From positions 1,736,001 through 1,800,000 of the forward strand of contig NZ_CP080376.1 of NCBI RefSeq assembly GCF_019443405.1: a stretch of 64,000 nt of DNA. The letters are read 5' to 3'. The stretch comes from Brevundimonas sp. PAMC22021 (GTDB lineage Bacteria > Pseudomonadota > Alphaproteobacteria > Caulobacterales > Caulobacteraceae). How positions within the stretch are numbered: position 1 is the stretch's first letter; every line of letters starts with the position of its first letter. A program made the translations under genes and the position numbers. Under the pieces are notes generated by a model. That model was not told the DNA's origin and ran no database searches. It worked only from the letters and a program-made list of their open reading frames with translations. This document shows positions 18,194 through 26,111 of this stretch, in pieces.

Positions 18194-19804
18194 TCAGTCC
18201 TCGGACGGATACTCGAACGGATCGCTCGGCGAGGGTTGCGTCGGCAGCGGCATGCGCGGCAGGGGCTCGTCGCGGTTGGCGGCGTTCAGCAGGAAGCTGG
18301 CGAGAATGATCGCCGCCTGACGCAGGTCCTCGGGCTTCAGGTGGTCGTAGCTGTCGATGCTGGTGTGGTGCAGGCGGCTAGAATAATCGAGCGGGTCCTG
18401 AATGAACTGGTACCCCGGCACGCCGACCGTCTGCATATAGACGTGGTCGGTGCCGCCGGAGGGGCGCAGCGACACGGTGGTCGCCCCCATGCTGGCGAAG
18501 GGCGCCAGCCACTCCTGGAAGATCGGCGCGGCGGCCACATTGCCCTCGGCGTTGATGCCGCGAATTTTGCCCGAGCCGTTGTCCAGGTTGAAGTAGGCGA
18601 CAAGGTCGCCGTAGCCGGCGCGTGGCTCGATGGGCCAGCGGCTGCGCCAGGTGCGGTTGTTGGGCAGGCTCGCCATCGCCGGGTCGTTCGACGGCGCGCG
18701 TGTCGCCAGGTGCCGGTCCACATAGGCCAGGGAGCCAAGGATCCCCTGCTCCTCGCCGTTCCATAAAGCGAAGCGGATGGTGCGCTTGGGCCGCACGCCA
18801 AGCGTCTTCAGAATGCGCGCGGCCTCCATGACCACGGCGCTTCCGGCCGCATTGTCCACGGCGCCGTCCGAGGCGACCCAGCTGTCCAGGTGAGCGCCGG
18901 CCATGACGTATTCGGTCCCGCGCGCTGTGCCCGGGATGTCGGCCAGAATGTTGTAGGCGTTCACGTCCTCGTCGTGGAACTGGACCTCGCTGTTCAGCTC
19001 CAGCGTCGGCGGCGTGTCGGTCAAGGCCAGACGCGCCAGGCGGCGGTAGTCCTCGGCCGCCAGCTCCATGCCGGGCAACTTGGGCGTGGCGCCGACCTGA
19101 TAGGTGTAGCCGGTGCCGTGCAGCAGGCCGCCATCGCGTTGCGAGATGCGCACCCAGGCCAGCGCGCCTTCCTGCGTCAGAAAGGCGTCCAGCTCGGCGG
19201 CGAAGTTCACCGTCTTCAGCTGGCGCTCGATGGCGGTCGGCGAAAACTGCGGTTGAACATAGGTGTTGCGCTCGGCCAGCTCGGCGCTGGTCCAGCGGCG
19301 GAAGGCCGGCTCGGTGGGCTCCGATCCCGTACCGGGCCGCGACAGCATGACGATCTTGCCGGCCAGCTTGCCCTGCCACTCGGCGAAGTCCTCGACCTCG
19401 GTGATGGGCGCCACCACCACGCCGCCGCTGATCACGCCGTTGGTGGACGGGGTCCACGCGACCGGAATGGCGCGCAGGTCGATCGGGCGCGGACTGGTCA
19501 TGCGCGCGCTCGAACGAACGATGGACCAGCCCCGGCCGAACTCGAAGCCCTCGGCGCGGACGTCGCTGAGGCCCCAGTCGCGGAAACGCTTCTGCGTCCA
19601 CTGTTCCGCTTCGCGCATCTGCGGCGAGTTGGTCATGCGCCCGCCGATCCGGTCGGTCAGATGCGCGGCCGTCTCCATCACCTCGCTGTGGTTCAGCCCC
19701 TGGTCGATGATGCCGTTGATCGCGGCGCGGTCCACCGATTGGGCGATGGCGGGCGTGCTCAGAAGAACAGCGGCGACGGACGCGGAGGCAAGCAGACGCA
19801 GCAT
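18194..19804 (-). CDS. M28 family metallopeptidase, exported
   Basis: This 536-residue protein has a signal peptide (residues 1-21, cleavage near AIAQ). A PA-like insert spans about residues 110-220. The M28 catalytic core follows, with zinc ligands in VMAGAHLDSWVAS (His, Asp), DGAVDNAAGS (bridging Asp), LWNGEEQG (catalytic and ligand Glu), YFNLDNGSG (Asp) and SYDHL (His). All expected ligands are present, so an active aminopeptidase or carboxypeptidase is likely, acting in the periplasm or outside. A short Pro-rich acidic tail ends the protein. It is divergent from the CPBP gene, and 240 nt of intergenic DNA separates them. Confidence 0.88.
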   Translation of the reverse strand: MLRLLASASVAAVLLSTPAIAQSVDRAAINGIIDQGLNHSEVMETAAHLTDRIGGRMTNSPQMREAEQWTQKRFRDWGLSDVRAEGFEFGRGWSIVRSSARMTSPRPIDLRAIPVAWTPSTNGVISGGVVVAPITEVEDFAEWQGKLAGKIVMLSRPGTGSEPTEPAFRRWTSAELAERNTYVQPQFSPTAIERQLKTVNFAAELDAFLTQEGALAWVRISQRDGGLLHGTGYTYQVGATPKLPGMELAAEDYRRLARLALTDTPPTLELNSEVQFHDEDVNAYNILADIPGTARGTEYVMAGAHLDSWVASDGAVDNAAGSAVVMEAARILKTLGVRPKRTIRFALWNGEEQGILGSLAYVDRHLATRAPSNDPAMASLPNNRTWRSRWPIEPRAGYGDLVAYFNLDNGSGKIRGINAEGNVAAAPIFQEWLAPFASMGATTVSLRPSGGTDHVYMQTVGVPGYQFIQDPLDYSSRLHHTSIDSYDHLKPEDLRQAAIILASFLLNAANRDEPLPRMPLPTQPSPSDPFEYPSED

Positions 19805-20044
19805 GGGTGACCTCTTGGAATCAGATGAGGCACTTCATGGGACTTCTGCCGCCTGCGCAACTGCAAAGGTGCGGCGACGCAGATGCGGACGCGACCCGCC
19901 GCCTGCTTCATCGTCGTTCCAAGCCGGTCAGAGCCGGACCGATTGGCTTCCCCGACCATCACTTTCCACATCAGCAACTTTCGACTTGACGGGATGGAAA
20001 GCGACATTCATTTTCCACATCGGCAAGTCGCCAGGGAGGGAGAC
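19805..20044. other. Intergenic region between divergent M28 peptidase and CPBP genes
   Basis: This 240-nt stretch carries no convincing gene. The CPBP frame is open through most of it, but the ribosome-binding site sits at its right end. Its notable content is the repeated TTTCCACATC element described separately and a TTGACG (19985-19990) that could be the -35 of the CPBP gene. Confidence 0.6.
19963..20026 (+). repeat. Direct repeat TTTCCACATCRGCAA upstream of the CPBP gene
   Basis: The 15-nt element occurs at 19963-19977 and 20012-20026 with one difference (A/G), 49 nt apart. Between them lies GATGGAAAG (19993-20001), close to the reverse complement of the same core. The second copy ends 18 nt before the CPBP start. 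Spacing and position suggest binding sites of a dedicated regulator. Confidence 0.5.
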
Positions 20045-20803
20045 ATGATGATCCAGGGGCTTTGGTTGCTCGGCATGTTGGCCGGAATGGCGTGGTGGGT
20101 GCGGCGCGACGCCGAGGCGTATCGCCGCTTTCAGGCGCTGACCTGCAGCGGGGATCGCCAGCGGGTGTACTGGCGCTGGATCGCGCAGAGCTTCGCCATC
20201 CTGGTGGGCGCCAGCCTGATCAGCCTGTGGCTCGTCGATGGACTGTCGCCTTTCAACACCTTTCCGAGCGCGTTCGAACAGGCGCATCAGGCCCTGCGCA
20301 GCCCGCAGCACGACGGATCGGCCGAGTCCATGGCGGGCATGGCGATTGGCTTCGCCATCGGCTTGGCCGTGCTGCTGTTCGTGCAATGGCGCCGGATCCG
20401 AAAGATGCTGAAGCCCGTCGCCGGTCCGGCGGACGCGCTGCTGCCGCGCAATCGGCGTGAAGCGATGATCGTGACGGTGCTGAGCCTCAACGCGGGCTTC
20501 TCGGAAGAACTGTTCTTCCGCCTGGCGCTGCCGCTGTTCCTGTTCCACCTGACCGGCTCGCTGTGGATCGCCTTTGGCGTCGCCGGCGTCTGTTTCGGGC
20601 TGGCTCACGCCTATCAGGGATGGAAGGGCGTGCTGGGGACGATGCTGGTGGGCGGCGGTTTGACGCTCATATACCTGTCGCACGGCTCGCTGTTGCGCGT
20701 GATGCTGATCCATGCGGTGATAGACATCATGGCGCTTCTGGTCCGCCCGGCGATCACCCGCTGGATAGGGCGGCGCAACACGCTGGCGGCGGCAGGCGCC
20801 TGA
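20045..20803 (+). CDS. CPBP family intramembrane metalloprotease
   Basis: This 252-residue membrane protein has about seven helices. CPBP (Abi/Rce1-type) motifs are present in order: the Glu-Glu-x3-Arg motif in GFSEELFFRLALPLFLF at about residue 160, the His motif GLAHAYQGWKG at about residue 190, and the final LIHAVIDIMALL. These residues form the metal site of CAAX-protease-like enzymes. The start at 20045 is supported by AGGGAGG 5 nt upstream; a second ATG follows directly. The frame runs further upstream without a ribosome-binding site. The substrate is unknown. Related proteins act in peptide processing and bacteriocin self-immunity, but no bacteriocin gene is visible nearby. Confidence 0.85.
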   Translation: MMIQGLWLLGMLAGMAWWVRRDAEAYRRFQALTCSGDRQRVYWRWIAQSFAILVGASLISLWLVDGLSPFNTFPSAFEQAHQALRSPQHDGSAESMAGMAIGFAIGLAVLLFVQWRRIRKMLKPVAGPADALLPRNRREAMIVTVLSLNAGFSEELFFRLALPLFLFHLTGSLWIAFGVAGVCFGLAHAYQGWKGVLGTMLVGGGLTLIYLSHGSLLRVMLIHAVIDIMALLVRPAITRWIGRRNTLAAAGA

Positions 20804-20825
20804 TCCGCGAGCATCCCAGGCATGA

Positions 20826-20867
20826 AAACGCCTGCCGCCGGTGAATCCGACGGCAGGCGCGTTCTTT
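20826..20867. terminator. Bidirectional terminator between CPBP and TonB-receptor genes
   Basis: GCCTGCCG (20830-20837) and CGGCAGGC (20851-20858) form an 8-bp stem with a 13-nt loop. It is flanked by AAAACG on the left and GTTCTTTT on the right, so it can serve both converging genes. Confidence 0.7.
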
Positions 20868-20877
20868 TCAGATCAGA

Positions 20878-23544
20878 TCAGAACCGTGCGGTCAGGCTGA
20901 CCGAGGCGCTGGCGCCCAGGTCGTAGTTGTTGATCCGGATCTTGTTGCCGAGCTCCTGATACTCGTCGAAGTCCGTCTCCAGCAGGTTGCGCAGCTCCAG
21001 CGCGAAGCCGAGGTCCTGGCCCGCCGCCGTGAAGTCCTTGCGGTAGACGAAGTCCAGGAACACGCCGGGCTCCTGGATGTAGTCGGGCTCGCGCGACCCG
21101 GCCTGTCCAGCGCCGCGAGTGGTGATCCGCTCGCTGACGTAGTTGACGATGAAGGTCGCCTGGCTGCGGGCCGTGTCGTCTTCCCAGCCCAGTTGAAGGT
21201 TCGCCACGTGCTCGGATTGGCCCTGCAGACGGCTGCCGTCCTCGATGAAGAAGTCCGCCGGAGACGGCGCGCCGCCGCCCGACAGGTCGAGCACGGTGTC
21301 GCCTTCCTCCACCTTCACCTCGGAGTCGGAGTAGGTGTAGTTGCCCTGCACCAGCCAACGCTTGTTCGAGATGAACGGCATGCTGGCGGTCGGGAACTCC
21401 CAGTACTTCTTCACCTCGAACTCGACGCCGTAGATGTCGGCCTCGGGCGCGTTGACGTACGACTGTTGGCGGTCGCCGGTCGAGGCGGCGATGATCACCG
21501 ACTCCACCGGCTTGTCCAGGTTCTTGTAGAAGGCGCCGACGGTCACATACTGCTGGCGCGCGAAGAACCACTCGTATCGGGCGTCGAGGTTCAGCAGTTC
21601 GGTATCGACCAGGAACGGGTTGCCGATAAAGGTTCGGTCGCTTTCAGGATCGGTGTAGGTCTGGGGCGCCAGTTCGCGGAACTGGGGCCGTCCAATCGTC
21701 TTGGACGCGCCGACGCGAACCTGCTGGTTCTCGGCGAAGTTCCAGGTCGTGGTGAAGGACGGCAGCCAATACTGCTCCTCGATCCGCGTTGCCGGAAAGG
21801 GCGAAGAGCCGCCGAACAGGTCGCGTGACACGAGCTCCTGCTCCCCATCCTCGAACCGCACGCCGATCGCGGTGCGGACCAACGGAATGATCTCCGCGTC
21901 CACCAGCACATAAGCGGCGTTGACGGTCAGGCTGCCGTCATAGGCGTTCGCCCCCGACACGCCCGGGATTTCCCGCAGCTGCAAGGTCGTGGGGTTGATG
22001 TTGAAGTCCGACGTCAGGAAATCGATGCGCGATTCCCGCTGATCCTCGGTCAGGGCGTTGACGGCCGCGAACTGAAGGTCGCGGCGAACCGCGTCGCGAT
22101 TGTTCTCCATCGACGCCACGCCGATGCTGAACTTCGCTTCCCGCGCATCCGACAGAGGCAGGGTGTAGCTGAGGTCCGCGCCGCCCGAAACGACGTCGTC
22201 GTTCAGCTCGGAGAAGGAGATCAGGTTGCCCTGGATGTTGTGAATGAAGTCGCCGGCCGCGTTCACGCCGTACTGAAAGCGCGTTTCATAAGGGGCGTCG
22301 CGTTCGGTCTTGGCGTAGGCCGCGCGCCAGTCGAGCTCAAGCGCGCCGTCCATGAAGAAGTGCTCGCCGGCCAACTGGCTGCTGAACAGCTGGCGCTCGA
22401 ACCATTCGGTGTAGTCGGTGCGGATGACCGAGCCGCCGGCGTCGAAGTTGGGGCCACTGGCGCTGCGCGCCTCCTTGGTGGTGTTGCGGACGTACAGATT
22501 GGTCCACTTCACCTCGTGATCGCCGTTGGTCAGAGACAGGCCGCCGAGGAAGTTCAGCTGCACGTCGTTCTGGTTGGATTCGACGTCATAGGTGGTGACG
22601 GGCACGAGCTCGTCGCCCTGGAACTGGCCCTCTTCCTGCACGCCCTCGCGCAGGCTCCAGTTGTTGTCGTAGCCGGCCACGCCGATCAGGCCGAGCGTCC
22701 CCATGCCGGTGTCGGAGGACAGGCCGCCCGTCAGCTCGACGCCGAAGTTCACCGGAGTGTTGTCCCGCTGCAGCAGGCGCAACGGCGCATTCACCAGCGA
22801 CCGGCCCATCGTCTGCAACTGCTCGGGGCTGAAATTCGTGGCGTTGATCTGACGACCGCTGCGGAAGGCCGCCTGGATCTCCGCCGGCACGTCGCGCGTG
22901 CCGTCGTCGAAGGTGGTGAAGTCGGTGCGCGAGCCGTAGTAGGTCAGCCCGTTCTGACCGGTCGTTTCGGAGTTCACGCCCAGCGACGTCTGCAGGGTGA
23001 AGAACGGATCGCGCGGCGCGTCGATCGTATGCAGGTCGATCACGCCGCCGCCGAACTCGCCGGGGAAGTTGGCGGAGTAGCTCTTCTGAACGGTGACGCC
23101 GTCCAGGATGCTGGACGGAAACAGGTCCAGAGGCACCACACGCTGCAGCGGCTCGGGGCTGGGCAGCGGCGAGCCGTTCAGCAGGGCCGATGAATAGCGT
23201 TCGCCCAGGCCACGCACATAGATGAAGCGACCTTCGACGATCGACAGACCCGTGACGCGGGTCAGAGCGGCGGCCGCATCGCTGTCGCCGGTGCGCTGAA
23301 GGTCTTCGGCGGTGAGGAACGACGCCACTTCGGCGCTTTCCCGGTTCGGCTCGGGGATATAGCGACCCAGGACGACGATCTCGTCCACAGAGGCCGGCTC
23401 CTGGCTATCCACCTGCGGCTCCGCCTGGGCGGCGGGGGTCTGGTTCGTTGGCGCGTCCTGGCTCTGGGCCAGGACAAGGCCTGGCGCGATCATCGCGCTG
23501 GTGGCCAAAAGGACCCCGCTCAGGGTCAGAGATAGCGTCTTCAT
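20878..23544 (-). CDS. TonB-dependent outer-membrane receptor
   Basis: The 888-residue protein has a signal peptide (residues 1-26, cleavage near LVLAQ). A TonB-box-like stretch VDEIVVLGRYIPE follows, then the plug (EDLQRTGDSDAAAALTRVTG; FIYVRGLGERYSSALLNG). The long 22-strand barrel ends with the terminal aromatic residue in SVSLTARF. It imports a substrate across the outer membrane using TonB-ExbBD energy. It lies 94 nt downstream of a beta-helix lipoprotein gene on the same strand, with a strong hairpin between them. The two may therefore be partly uncoupled, although the pairing looks purposeful. The substrate is not evident. Confidence 0.92.
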   Translation of the reverse strand: MKTLSLTLSGVLLATSAMIAPGLVLAQSQDAPTNQTPAAQAEPQVDSQEPASVDEIVVLGRYIPEPNRESAEVASFLTAEDLQRTGDSDAAAALTRVTGLSIVEGRFIYVRGLGERYSSALLNGSPLPSPEPLQRVVPLDLFPSSILDGVTVQKSYSANFPGEFGGGVIDLHTIDAPRDPFFTLQTSLGVNSETTGQNGLTYYGSRTDFTTFDDGTRDVPAEIQAAFRSGRQINATNFSPEQLQTMGRSLVNAPLRLLQRDNTPVNFGVELTGGLSSDTGMGTLGLIGVAGYDNNWSLREGVQEEGQFQGDELVPVTTYDVESNQNDVQLNFLGGLSLTNGDHEVKWTNLYVRNTTKEARSASGPNFDAGGSVIRTDYTEWFERQLFSSQLAGEHFFMDGALELDWRAAYAKTERDAPYETRFQYGVNAAGDFIHNIQGNLISFSELNDDVVSGGADLSYTLPLSDAREAKFSIGVASMENNRDAVRRDLQFAAVNALTEDQRESRIDFLTSDFNINPTTLQLREIPGVSGANAYDGSLTVNAAYVLVDAEIIPLVRTAIGVRFEDGEQELVSRDLFGGSSPFPATRIEEQYWLPSFTTTWNFAENQQVRVGASKTIGRPQFRELAPQTYTDPESDRTFIGNPFLVDTELLNLDARYEWFFARQQYVTVGAFYKNLDKPVESVIIAASTGDRQQSYVNAPEADIYGVEFEVKKYWEFPTASMPFISNKRWLVQGNYTYSDSEVKVEEGDTVLDLSGGGAPSPADFFIEDGSRLQGQSEHVANLQLGWEDDTARSQATFIVNYVSERITTRGAGQAGSREPDYIQEPGVFLDFVYRKDFTAAGQDLGFALELRNLLETDFDEYQELGNKIRINNYDLGASASVSLTARF

Positions 23545-23593
23545 GATCTGCGCCTTGAAGGGGTCGGTCGGTATCGAACAGGGGCGGCAAAGA

Positions 23594-23620
23594 CCGGCGG
23601 CGTGACTGCCACGCCGCCGG
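23594..23620 (-). terminator. Hairpin after the beta-helix lipoprotein gene
   Basis: CCGGCGGCGTG (23594-23604) and CACGCCGCCGG (23610-23620) form a perfect 11-bp stem with a 5-nt loop, 18 nt after the lipoprotein stop. On the minus strand it is followed by TCTTTG, a weak U-tract. It may terminate or attenuate transcription into the TonB receptor gene. Confidence 0.6.
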
Positions 23621-23638
23621 CTTTCACGCTTCAGCGGA

Positions 23639-25171
23639 TCAGCAGGTGGCGCCGGCGGTCAGACCGCAGGTCCAGCCCTGCCACCAGGTGTCGGCCGAGT
23701 TCCGGACCGCGCCGATGTAGGTCACGCTGTCGAAGAAGCTGTAGATCGGCTTCGGATCGATCGCCGTGACCGCCGTTTCGTTGGCGCCGTTGATGAAGGC
23801 GAGGTTCTGGTTGGTGATGCTCGTGCCCGAGGGCGCGGTCAGGGTCGATGTTCCGTTCGCCGTCACATTGGTGTTGCGGGCGTTGGTGAACACCGCGGTC
23901 GAGCGAGCGGCGTTGGCCGGACGGTAGGCGATGCTGCAGGACATGTAGATCGAGCGCAGCGAAGGCTGGGCGTTGCCATCGAAGCTGGTCTGGGTGTCGA
24001 CATCGGCGATGTCGAAGCAGCCGGCGGTCGAACCCGCGACGCTGGTCGAGACGATGTTCAGCAGCGTCGGCTGCGTGCCCGTGTCGAAGTGCATCACGGT
24101 GTGCGCATCGATCGGCGAGCTGCGGCCCACGAGGGTCCAGTTCGCGATCTTGGGCTGGGCCAGGTAGCGCGACGCATAGGCCGTGGTCGTCGGGGCGGCC
24201 GAGAACTCGAAGCCCGCCGAACGGCTGGTCGAGTTCGGCGCGCGCTGGGTGACGATGCCGAACTGGGCGCCGCCGCGCCAGCCGGTGTCGGTGTCCAGGC
24301 CGTCGTCGTCCGCGCCGTTTATGACGATGTACTTCAGGTTGGCGTTGCCGCCGAAAATCTCGATGCCGTCATCCGAGCTGTTGTAGACCTGGACGTGATC
24401 GATGGTGGTGCCCGAGCCGACGCCGGCCAGCGTCAGGCCCTGCAGCTCGTTGCCGACCGAGACTTCGAAGCCGGAGTACTTGATCTGGACGTAGCGGAAG
24501 CGGCCCGAGTTGTCGGTCGCCGTGGCGCCGCCGTAGAACACGGCCTGGCCGCCTTCAACCGTGCCGGTGCAGGTCACGGGAGCCGTCAGCTGGCAGTTCG
24601 CCTGGGGCGCGCGGCCCGCCATGATGATGCCGCCCCACTGGCCCTGCGAGCTCTCGGTGGTCTGGCCTTCGACGTTCTGGCGGCTGGTGAAGATGATCGG
24701 GTTTGTCGCGGTGCCTTCGGCGTAGATCTGCGAGCCGCGGTTGATGATCAGGGCGTCGCCGCCGCTGGAGGCGAACACGCGCACGCCCGGATCGATCGTC
24801 AGGATGCCCTGAGAGCCCGTGGTCGAGGCGGGATCGATGCCGCGATCGACGCCGACGTTCACGGCGCCCGAGATCGAGTAGATGGTGCCGGCGCGCACCG
24901 ACAGGGTCAGGTTGCCGGTGACCTGCTGCGGCAGCTGGCAGTTACGCAGCGTGCCGTTGGCCACGGTGCCGACGTTGGCCAGGCCCGTGGGGCAGTCAGC
25001 CGCGGCTTGACCCGTTCCGGGGTTCGGGTTGGTCGGGTTCGTCGGCGTGGTCGGCTGGTTGCCGAAGTCGCCTTCGCCCGGCGAGGCCACTTCCGAAGAG
25101 CCGCAGGCGCTGAGCGCGAGCGCGCTGGCGGCGACCGCGAGGAGAGTTTTCAGTCGAAGGTCGATCATCAT
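23639..25171 (-). CDS. Surface or periplasmic right-handed beta-helix lipoprotein
   Basis: This roughly 510-residue protein has a lipoprotein signal with lipobox LSAC, followed by a Pro/Thr/Asn linker. The body is a parallel beta-helix with repeated short strands: LTIDPGVRVFASSGGDALII, SQGQWGGIIMAGRAP, RYVQIKYSGFEV, HVQVYNSSDDGIEIFGGNAN and GADDDGLDTDTGWRG. Cys-rich segments near the C terminus (GWTCGLTAGATC) could form disulphides. Similar proteins often accompany TonB receptors in sphingomonads and caulobacters, sometimes mis-annotated as transporters. The role may be substrate capture or hydrolysis at the cell surface. The start at 25171 is used, with 25168 the alternative. It is divergent from an ECF sigma gene. 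Confidence 0.7.
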   Translation of the reverse strand: MMIDLRLKTLLAVAASALALSACGSSEVASPGEGDFGNQPTTPTNPTNPNPGTGQAAADCPTGLANVGTVANGTLRNCQLPQQVTGNLTLSVRAGTIYSISGAVNVGVDRGIDPASTTGSQGILTIDPGVRVFASSGGDALIINRGSQIYAEGTATNPIIFTSRQNVEGQTTESSQGQWGGIIMAGRAPQANCQLTAPVTCTGTVEGGQAVFYGGATATDNSGRFRYVQIKYSGFEVSVGNELQGLTLAGVGSGTTIDHVQVYNSSDDGIEIFGGNANLKYIVINGADDDGLDTDTGWRGGAQFGIVTQRAPNSTSRSAGFEFSAAPTTTAYASRYLAQPKIANWTLVGRSSPIDAHTVMHFDTGTQPTLLNIVSTSVAGSTAGCFDIADVDTQTSFDGNAQPSLRSIYMSCSIAYRPANAARSTAVFTNARNTNVTANGTSTLTAPSGTSITNQNLAFINGANETAVTAIDPKPIYSFFDSVTYIGAVRNSADTWWQGWTCGLTAGATC

Positions 25172-25282
25172 CGGTCCCACCGTGTCTGGTCAGATTTCAT
25201 CGACAGGTGACGGCCGGAACCCATGCTCCGAACCACGAAGCCGTGGCGCCCCTCCTGCCCGTGCCCTGCCTAGAGCGACGAT

Positions 25283-25311
25283 GTGACGGCGACGCTGATC
25301 TAGCGTGACAG
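25283..25311 (-). promoter_or_regulatory. Pho-box-like heptamers upstream of the lipoprotein/TonB receptor genes
   Basis: On the minus strand CTGTCAC (25311-25305) and CCGTCAC (25289-25283) are 22 nt apart, twice the 11-bp Pho-box period, and match CTGTCAY at 7/7 and 6/7 positions. The middle unit expected at 11 nt is missing. They lie about 110-140 nt before the lipoprotein start. Confidence 0.3.
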
Positions 25312-25392
25312 TTGCAACGAGATTTCTTGAAGTTATGGCGCAGCTTTTGTGAAGGCTTGCGGAAGGATTTCGCGTCAAGCTTTGCGGGCGTT

Positions 25393-25412
25393 CGCTTGAG
25401 GCGCCTCAAGCG
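25393..25412. promoter_or_regulatory. Perfect 20-bp palindrome upstream of the ECF sigma gene
   Basis: CGCTTGAGGCGCCTCAAGCG is a complete palindrome with no central spacer, ending 55 nt before the sigma factor ATG. No T-tract follows, so an operator for a symmetric dimeric regulator is likelier than a terminator. It could control either divergent gene. Confidence 0.55.
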
Positions 25413-25467
25413 CATTTGTTTGAAGCCAGATCGACAAAACCCCCGTAGCTGGTCAGGCGCACGCGAA

Positions 25468-25971
25468 ATGGAGTCGCCCTTGTCGTCCTTCGAGAAGCTT
25501 CTTCTTGAGCAGACCTGCGCCGTTCGCGCCTATGCGCTGATGCTCAGCGGCGGACGGGCCGAGGCGGACGACCTGGTCCAGGACACGTTGGAAAAGGCGC
25601 TGCGGGCGCGAGATCAGTTCGCCGCCGGCAGCAACATGCGCGCCTGGCTTCTGACGATCCTGCGCAACACCCACTCCAGCGACTGGCGCCGCTCCCGCCG
25701 CATGGTGGCGGACATCGATGGCGCAAACGCCGCCCGGTTGTCGGTTGAAGCCGTCCAGGTCTGGCGCACGGAATACGCCGAGGCGCTGGCGGCCATAAAC
25801 CGCCTCGATCCCGAGTCGCGGCACGCGCTTCTGCTGATCACCGCAGGCCTCACCTATGAGGAGGCGGCGATGGCCTGCGACTGCGCGCTTCGCACACTGC
25901 AGAGCCGGGTCCGGCGAGCCAGGGCGCGTCTGGCCGGCCAATTGCAGGCCGAAGACCTGGAGGACGCGTGA
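25468..25971 (+). CDS. ECF-type RNA polymerase sigma factor
   Basis: The 167-residue protein has sigma region 2 (AYALMLSGGRAEADDLVQDT and ALRARDQFAAGSNMRAWLLT) followed by region 4 (ALLLITAGLTYEEAAMACDC and ALRTLQSRVRRARARLAG). It resembles the EcfG/ECF15-like or small stress sigma factors of alphaproteobacteria, but no NepR- or PhyR-like gene is nearby. No anti-sigma gene is visible on either side. The ATG at 25468 is used; the frame extends 52 codons upstream through the palindrome, which is unlikely to be coding. The ferritin-like gene follows 140 nt downstream in the same direction and is a possible target. Confidence 0.88.
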   Translation: MESPLSSFEKLLLEQTCAVRAYALMLSGGRAEADDLVQDTLEKALRARDQFAAGSNMRAWLLTILRNTHSSDWRRSRRMVADIDGANAARLSVEAVQVWRTEYAEALAAINRLDPESRHALLLITAGLTYEEAAMACDCALRTLQSRVRRARARLAGQLQAEDLEDA

Positions 25972-26111
25972 CTGCGCCGGTTCGAGTTGGGGCGCCGACT
26001 GGCTTTGGGGACCACCCCATGGCGTCGCGCCAAGATATTTCTTGCTCGGCGGATCATTCACCGCGGCTCGCCACTTTCAACTACGGGCCATAATCTTAGG
26101 AGAGAAGCACC

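Larger units (their letters stand above)
25172..25467. other. Divergent regulatory region between lipoprotein and ECF sigma genes
   Basis: These 296 nt hold no convincing gene and are AT-richer than the flanks, especially 25311-25440. The region contains a perfect 20-bp palindrome and a pair of GTCAC-type heptamers, listed separately. It must carry promoters for both divergent genes. I see no clear hexamer pair. Confidence 0.6.

Noticed and set aside
26012-26024. GGGGACCACCCC inverted repeat near the ferritin-like gene
   Set aside because: The arms are only four bases of the same nucleotide, with no supporting -35/-10 or stop-codon context.
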